Positions 7,991-11,860 of a DNA stretch of 11,860 nucleotides are shown piece after piece. The translations under genes were made by a program, and so were the position numbers. This stretch comes from JAVBNJ01 sp031551625 (GTDB lineage: Bacteria; Bacteroidota; Bacteroidia; Bacteroidales; UBA932): the NCBI GenBank assembly GCA_031551625.1, contig JAVBNJ010000104.1:1-11860 (forward strand), read 5' to 3'. Position 1 is the first letter of the stretch. Each line of letters opens with the position of its first letter. Under the pieces are notes generated by a model that saw only the letters and a program-made list of their open reading frames with translations, was not told the DNA's origin and searched no databases.

Positions 7991-8021
7991 CAAATTTACT
8001 GTTTTTTTCGTATATTTGCAA
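7991..8021 (-). promoter_or_regulatory. Bacteroidota-type promoter of the CDP-sugar/polysaccharide operon
   Basis: Read on the minus strand, TTG (8021-8019) is followed after exactly 20 bases by TAAATTTG (7998-7991), a match to the Bacteroidota -33/-7 consensus (TTG, 19-21 bases, TAnnTTTG). The predicted transcript start is near 7985, leaving a leader of under 20 bases before the rfbF ATG. This is prediction by pattern only. Confidence 0.65.
8011..8018 (+). promoter_or_regulatory. Putative -7 element of the ffh promoter
   Basis: TATATTTG fits the Bacteroidota -7 consensus TAnnTTTG and lies 30 bases before the ffh ATG, so transcription would start near 8023-8025. No TTG is visible at the expected -33 distance (about 7988-7990), so the promoter is half-consensus. 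The element sits inside the spacer of the divergent operon promoter. Confidence 0.45.
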
Positions 8022-8048
8022 CCTTAAAATTTCACACAGCATTTTTAT

Positions 8049-9383
8049 ATGTTTGAGAACCTATCCGATAGATTAGACCGCGCGTTTAAATTGCTGAAAG
8101 GCGAAGGGCGCATTACCGAAATAAATGTAGCCGAAACGCTGAAAGACATCCGCAAAGCATTGCTGGATGCCGACGTAAGCTACAAAGTGGCCAAGAATTT
8201 TTGCGACGATGTGAAGCAAAAAGCCATGGGGCAGGATGTGCTCAAAGCTGTACGCCCCGGCCAGATGATGACCAAAATCGTGCACGACGAATTGGCCGCA
8301 TTGATGGGTGGAGAAGCCACCGACATCAACCTCAAGGGCTCGCCATCTGTAATTCTGATTGCAGGTTTGCAAGGTTCGGGTAAAACCACGTTTTCGGGTA
8401 AATTAGCGTTGTTTGTAAAATCGAAAAAAGACCGACAACCCTTATTGGTAGCTTGCGACGTATACCGCCCTGCAGCTATCGAGCAGTTGAAGGTATTAGG
8501 TTCGCAGATTGATGTGCCGGTATACACCGAAGACGGCAACATGAATCCTGTGCAGATTGCACAAAACGCTATCAAGCACGCCAAAGCCAATGGCTACAAC
8601 ACGGTGATTGTCGATACGGCAGGCCGCCTGGCTATTGACGAGGAAATGATGCGCGAAATTGCCGCCGTAAAAAAAGCGATTGAGCCGAGCGAAACATTGT
8701 TCGTGGTCGATTCGATGACGGGACAGGATGCCGTGAATACCGCCAAAGAATTCAACGACCGTTTGGATTTCGACGGCGTGGTGCTTACAAAATTGGACGG
8801 CGATACCCGTGGCGGCGCCGCTATTTCTATCCGCGCAGTAGTCAACAAGCCGTTGAAATTTGTGAGCTCGGGCGAAAAGCTGGAAACACTCGACGTGTTC
8901 CATCCCGAGCGTATGGCCGACCGTATCCTCGGCATGGGCGACATTGTGAGCTTGGTGGAAAAAGCACAGGAACAATTCGATGAAGAAGAAGCCCGCAAGC
9001 TGCAACGCAAGTTGGCCAAAGACCAGTTCACATTCGACGATTTTTACAAACAGATACAGCAAATTAAAAAAATGGGAAACATCAAAGATTTAGCTTCGAT
9101 GATTCCCGGGGTAGGAAAAGCGCTCAAAGACATCGATGTGGATAATGATTCGTTCAAAAGCATCGAAGCTATTATCCAGTCGATGACTCCCGAAGAACGC
9201 GAGAACCCCGCTATCTTCAACGGCAACCGCCGCAAGCGCGTAGCCATGGGTAGCGGCACTAATATTGCCGAAGTAAACCGCCTTGTGAAGCAGTTTGACG
9301 ACATGCGCAAGATGATGAAAATGGTGAGTGGCGGCGGTGGTAAACAAATGATGCGCGCCATGCAGGGTATGCGGCAAAAATAA
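8049..9383 (+). CDS. ffh: Signal recognition particle protein Ffh (SRP54)
   Basis: The 444-residue protein is the SRP GTPase, which binds signal sequences of nascent membrane and exported proteins together with SRP RNA and delivers them to the receptor FtsY. The N domain (about 1-90) is helical. The G domain carries the P-loop GLQGSGKTT (106-114), DVYRPAA (137-143), DTAGR (189-193) and TKLDGDTRGGA (247-257). FVSSGEKLE is the closing guanine-binding stretch. The methionine-rich M domain fills the C-terminus. It includes GNIKDLASMIPG, the RNA-binding RRKRVAMGSGT and a final Met-rich helix ending in MRAMQGMRQK. Length and motifs are normal. The gene is divergent from the polysaccharide operon. 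No terminator is visible after it, so it may be read through into the next two genes. Confidence 0.97.
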   Translation: MFENLSDRLDRAFKLLKGEGRITEINVAETLKDIRKALLDADVSYKVAKNFCDDVKQKAMGQDVLKAVRPGQMMTKIVHDELAALMGGEATDINLKGSPSVILIAGLQGSGKTTFSGKLALFVKSKKDRQPLLVACDVYRPAAIEQLKVLGSQIDVPVYTEDGNMNPVQIAQNAIKHAKANGYNTVIVDTAGRLAIDEEMMREIAAVKKAIEPSETLFVVDSMTGQDAVNTAKEFNDRLDFDGVVLTKLDGDTRGGAAISIRAVVNKPLKFVSSGEKLETLDVFHPERMADRILGMGDIVSLVEKAQEQFDEEEARKLQRKLAKDQFTFDDFYKQIQQIKKMGNIKDLASMIPGVGKALKDIDVDNDSFKSIEAIIQSMTPEERENPAIFNGNRRKRVAMGSGTNIAEVNRLVKQFDDMRKMMKMVSGGGGKQMMRAMQGMRQK

Positions 9384-9433
9384 GGTTTGCTTTAATAAAA
9401 ACGAGGCATGATAAATATATAAAACTTATTACA

Positions 9434-9751
9434 ATGGTTCAAACAGATGCTATAAAAAAAGTACAAAACTATGTTGACATAGTTACAGCAGCCGGCATTC
9501 CCATTGAGAAAGCTTTTTTATTTGGAAGTTATGCACGTAACGAGCAAAAAAAAGACAGCGACATTGATGTATTATTAGTATCTGAGACTTTTGACAATGA
9601 TGATGATAAATACACCGGAATAGTCTGGACATTGACAAGAAAAATAGATACAAAAATAGAACCTTTTACAATGGGGCTGAAAAATTTTTATATGGATGAT
9701 GTTTCCCCACTTTTGTATACTATAAAAAACGAAGGAATTCAAATAAAGTAA
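9434..9751 (+). CDS. Small MNT-type nucleotidyltransferase domain protein (lone, no HEPN partner)
   Basis: A 105-residue protein of the minimal nucleotidyltransferase (MNT, pol-beta-like) superfamily. LFGSYARNEQKKDSDIDVLL (29-48) holds the GS motif (31-32) and the DxD metal pair D43/D45. E76 in KIEPFTM could be the third carboxylate. Such proteins often act as antitoxins that adenylylate a HEPN toxin (MntA-HepT). No HEPN gene is next to it: ffh ends 50 bases before and folD starts 3 bases after. The gene is visibly richer in A+T than both neighbours, which suggests later acquisition. It contains an A8 run (9546-9553) next to the active-site codons. Function is unknown. A free-standing enzyme, an orphan antitoxin or a remnant pair are all possible. 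Confidence 0.8.
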   Translation: MVQTDAIKKVQNYVDIVTAAGIPIEKAFLFGSYARNEQKKDSDIDVLLVSETFDNDDDKYTGIVWTLTRKIDTKIEPFTMGLKNFYMDDVSPLLYTIKNEGIQIK

Positions 9752-9754
9752 AAG

Positions 9755-10636
9755 ATGGAATTATTAGACGGAAAAAAAGTATCAGCTGAAGTAAAGGCTG
9801 AGATAGCAGCCGAAGTAGCCGCATTGCAAGCAGCCGGAAAGCGGATTCCGCAACTGGTGGCAGTGCTGGTTGGCAACAACGGCGCCAGCGAAACGTATGT
9901 GAACAGTAAAGAAAAAACCTGCCGCGAAGTAGGCTTCCTCTCTCAAGTACTGCGTTTCCCCGATACGATTAGCGAAGCCGAATTGTTGACGGAAATTCAA
10001 AAACTGAACAACGATGAAACAGTAGACGGCTTTATTGTTCAACTACCGTTGCCGAAACATATCGACGAACAGAAAGTAATTGAAGCGATTGATCCGCGCA
10101 AAGACGTGGATGGCTTCCACCCGTGGAGCGTAGGCCGCATGCTGATTGGCATGCCATGTTATGTATCGGCTACACCGGCAGGTATTATGGAATTGCTGGC
10201 ACGCTACAAAGTTGAAACAGCCGGTAAACATTGTGTGGTAATTGGCCGCAGCAACATTGTGGGCCGCCCGATGGCCAACTTGCTTTCGCAAAAAGCGTAC
10301 CCCGGCGATTGCACGGTAACCATGTGCCACAGCCGTACTAAGAATGTGAAAGAACTTTGCCTGCAAGCCGACATTATTATTGCCGCATTGGGTAGCGCCG
10401 AATTCCTGACCGCCGATATGGTACGCGACGGCGCCGTGATTGTTGATGTGGGTATTACGCGCATTCCCGCACCCGAAACCAAAAGCGGCTACAAACTTTT
10501 GGGCGACGTAAAATTCGACGAAGTAGCGCCTAAATGCAGCTACATTACGCCTGTGCCCGGCGGCGTAGGTCCCATGACCATTGTGTCGCTCATGAAAAAT
10601 ACATTACGCGCTTACAAGAAAGAAGTATTCAACTAA
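9755..10636 (+). CDS. folD: Bifunctional methylenetetrahydrofolate dehydrogenase/cyclohydrolase FolD
   Basis: The 293-residue protein interconverts 5,10-methylene-, 5,10-methenyl- and 10-formyl-tetrahydrofolate in the cytoplasm, using NADP in the family's usual bacterial form. It supplies one-carbon units for purine and formyl-Met synthesis. The catalytic motif is TYVNSKEKTCREVG (47-60), with Y48 and K52 matching the YxxxK of FolD. DGFIVQLPLP (91-100) and DVDGFHPWSVGRM (117-129) line the folate site. VVIGRSNIVGRPMANLL (161-177) is the nucleotide-binding motif, and PVPGGVGPMT (266-275) closes the signature set. Length is typical and no defect is seen. It starts 3 bases after the small MNT gene, so its translation may be coupled to that gene. 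A strong hairpin follows its stop. Confidence 0.97.
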   Translation: MELLDGKKVSAEVKAEIAAEVAALQAAGKRIPQLVAVLVGNNGASETYVNSKEKTCREVGFLSQVLRFPDTISEAELLTEIQKLNNDETVDGFIVQLPLPKHIDEQKVIEAIDPRKDVDGFHPWSVGRMLIGMPCYVSATPAGIMELLARYKVETAGKHCVVIGRSNIVGRPMANLLSQKAYPGDCTVTMCHSRTKNVKELCLQADIIIAALGSAEFLTADMVRDGAVIVDVGITRIPAPETKSGYKLLGDVKFDEVAPKCSYITPVPGGVGPMTIVSLMKNTLRAYKKEVFN

Positions 10637-10654
10637 GTTTTTAGGGAATAAGTA

Positions 10655-10698
10655 AAGTCCCCCAAATGTTAGATACATCTGGGGGACTTCATTTTATT
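10655..10698 (+). terminator. Hairpin terminator after folD, possibly bidirectional
   Basis: AAGTCCCCCA (10655-10664) pairs with TGGGGGACTT (10680-10689). After one A/C mismatch the stem continues as ATGT/ACAT with a TAGAT loop. A T-rich tail, CATTTTATTATT, follows on the plus strand. It lies 19 bases after the folD stop and 22 bases before the end of the convergent surface-protein gene. The minus-strand side also has a moderately T-rich stretch, so it may serve both genes. Confidence 0.85.
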
Positions 10699-10711
10699 AT
10701 TGATAGTTTGT

Positions 10712-11797
10712 TTAGCGAACGCAACGGGCATAGCTACTATAAAGATATGGGTCGGTTGAGCATCCTTTAAGAAGCCATGATACGGGATTAATAGACGTTA
10801 CCCGTTCTCCATAAACGCCGCTACCGAGACATTCTACAACAATCCATGATGTATAAGTAGTAGGGTTATTACAATGTTCTCCTCCGTATATATCTATAGG
10901 CCCCCATGCTGTTTCTCCTGTCATTGCAAATTTTTTTGTCAAATATTGTGCCCAATCATTTATCGTCCGTTCAAACTGGGCTTGAGTAGGTAATTGCCAA
11001 CCCGTGGGACATAAAGTGGTGTATGTTGTAGCTAATGTATGTCTCCAATACAAAGTGGCCGTGGGATCGGCCTGACTACAATAGTTTGGAGCTACAGAAG
11101 CATGACTTTTGTAGTTCAAATAATCATCCATTGTCCATAGGCCGGTAGAAAGCCGTGCTATGCGGTAAAGCTTATTGTCGCGCGCATCTTTTATCCACGC
11201 CTCCCAGTTCTTCGCTCCGCTGGCCCGCTGTTGGCAGACATGTGTAGCGTCCATGAGTAAATCACTTCCTGTGTAGGGACAGGTTACTTTCAACACCCAG
11301 CTACCGACAGAAGCAGTAAGCGTAGTGTTACACGTATTGTCTTTTGCACGCCGTGTATAAATGTAAGTACTCGCCGAAGCAGTCATGCTGGCCGGGGGCG
11401 TATAGTTAGCAGCCGTAGCCCCGCTGATAGCTACGCCATCCTTATACCACTGGTAACTGATGGTTCCGCCGCCACCGCTGGCTGCCACAGTACTTCCGAT
11501 AGCGCCGGGTGTTCCTCCTCCCACCACCGTCTGGCCGGTACTGGCAATGGTTCCGGTGGTAAAGTTGGCACGTACTGTCACCAACGCGGCTGTACTTGTT
11601 GCAGAATTGCCGCACGATGTAACGACCCGCCGGTAATACATGTTACTTGTTAATACGGGTGTGGTATACGCTGCATTAGTACTTGTTCCGGTAGCCGTGC
11701 TCCATGTAGAATTATTTGTCGATTGTTGCCATTGGTAGGTATACGCATTATTGCCGTAAGAAGTATGTAAAATGAATAGAAACAGTGACAAAAGCAA
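10712..11797 (-). CDS. Exported Ig-like repeat protein with C-terminal FISUMP domain, 5' end doubtful
   Basis: The frame gives 361 residues from a TTG at 11797, and no in-frame ATG lies between there and the TAG at 11813-11815. A hydrophobic stretch (LLSLFLFIL, 2-10) ending near TSYG (12-15) resembles the core and end of a signal peptide, but a basic N-region is missing. An incomplete Ig-like domain follows (about 16-76: YTYQWQQS, YYRRVVTSCG), then a full one (about 79-171: GTISYQWYKDGVAISGAT). The C-terminal part (about 203-361) is a FISUMP/Fibrobacter major paralogous domain, with DARDNKLYRIA (204-214), LYW (249-251), CPTGWQLPT (263-271) and the ending YARCVR. It is rich in cysteine and lacks an obvious type IX sorting domain. 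The likely location is outside the inner membrane and the function is unknown. It may be a shortened copy of a longer repetitive surface protein. It converges on folD. Confidence 0.7.
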   Translation of the reverse strand: MLLSLFLFILHTSYGNNAYTYQWQQSTNNSTWSTATGTSTNAAYTTPVLTSNMYYRRVVTSCGNSATSTAALVTVRANFTTGTIASTGQTVVGGGTPGAIGSTVAASGGGGTISYQWYKDGVAISGATAANYTPPASMTASASTYIYTRRAKDNTCNTTLTASVGSWVLKVTCPYTGSDLLMDATHVCQQRASGAKNWEAWIKDARDNKLYRIARLSTGLWTMDDYLNYKSHASVAPNYCSQADPTATLYWRHTLATTYTTLCPTGWQLPTQAQFERTINDWAQYLTKKFAMTGETAWGPIDIYGGEHCNNPTTYTSWIVVECLGSGVYGERVTSINPVSWLLKGCSTDPYLYSSYARCVR

Positions 11798-11860
11798 ATG
11801 TGATATAAGGAACTAAAATATATAACTATGGTAAACCAGTAATAACTTGATTAAGATTAT
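11798..11860. other. A+T-rich stretch upstream of the surface-protein gene
   Basis: These last 63 bases are rich in A+T and hold no gene. On the minus strand there is no ATG here. A TATATTTT near 11815-11822 resembles a -7 element, but its last base is wrong. No ribosome-binding site or exact promoter match was found. Confidence 0.4.

Noticed and set aside
8496..9062. Minus-strand open frames of up to 188 codons within ffh
   Set aside because: They are antisense to a well-supported ffh and arise from its codon pattern. No domain or own promoter was seen.
9384..9433. Possible promoter (TAAGGTTTG at 9381-9389) for the MNT gene
   Set aside because: It has three rather than two bases between TA and TTTG, overlaps the ffh stop, and lacks a -33 TTG, so it is not called.
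9434..9754. MntA-HepT toxin-antitoxin pair
   Set aside because: Only the MNT partner is present. Both flanking genes are housekeeping (ffh, folD) and no HEPN frame exists in the gaps.
10637..10711. Riboswitch or small RNA in the folD downstream gap
   Set aside because: The only structure is one hairpin with a T-rich tail after a stop codon, which a terminator fully explains.

Overview
The window looks like chromosomal DNA of a Bacteroidota bacterium, probably of the order Bacteroidales. Three things point there. An ffh gene is followed closely by folD. The intergenic promoter has the Bacteroidota -33/-7 form (TTG, 20 bases, TAAATTTG) rather than a sigma-70 form. A predicted exported protein carries two Ig-like repeats and a FISUMP (Fibrobacter major paralogous) domain. 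No species can be named from the sequence alone.

Left two thirds (1 to 7968, all minus strand): a compact nine-gene polysaccharide operon read leftward from a promoter at about 7991-8021. Gaps are at most 19 bases and two junctions overlap. In transcription order it encodes glucose-1-phosphate cytidylyltransferase (rfbF), CDP-glucose 4,6-dehydratase (rfbG), an RmlC-type sugar epimerase, a TylC3-type sugar C-methyltransferase, an RfbJ-like SDR reductase, a GT2 glycosyltransferase, a second SDR sugar epimerase/dehydratase, a GtrB-type polyprenyl-phosphate glycosyltransferase with two membrane helices, and the N-terminal 233 residues of a multi-span GT-C membrane protein that runs off the left edge. 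The first five enzymes form a plausible complete route to a CDP-linked C-methyl-branched 6-deoxyhexose. No 3-dehydratase of the abequose/yersiniose type is present, so the 3-hydroxyl should be kept. The last two genes could load a sugar onto a lipid carrier and transfer it across the membrane.

Middle (8049 to 10636, plus strand): ffh (SRP GTPase), a small A+T-rich lone MNT-type nucleotidyltransferase, and folD, which starts 3 bases after the small gene ends. The small gene looks like an insertion into an ffh-folD housekeeping pair. The ffh promoter overlaps the divergent operon promoter.

Right end (10637 to 11860): a strong hairpin terminator between convergent genes, then a minus-strand exported Ig-like/FISUMP protein. 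Its 5' end is odd. It has no ATG start, and a hydrophobic leader runs straight into the middle of an Ig-like domain, which suggests a truncated or rearranged member of a repetitive surface-protein family. No RNA genes, CRISPR arrays, insertion sequences or phage genes were seen.
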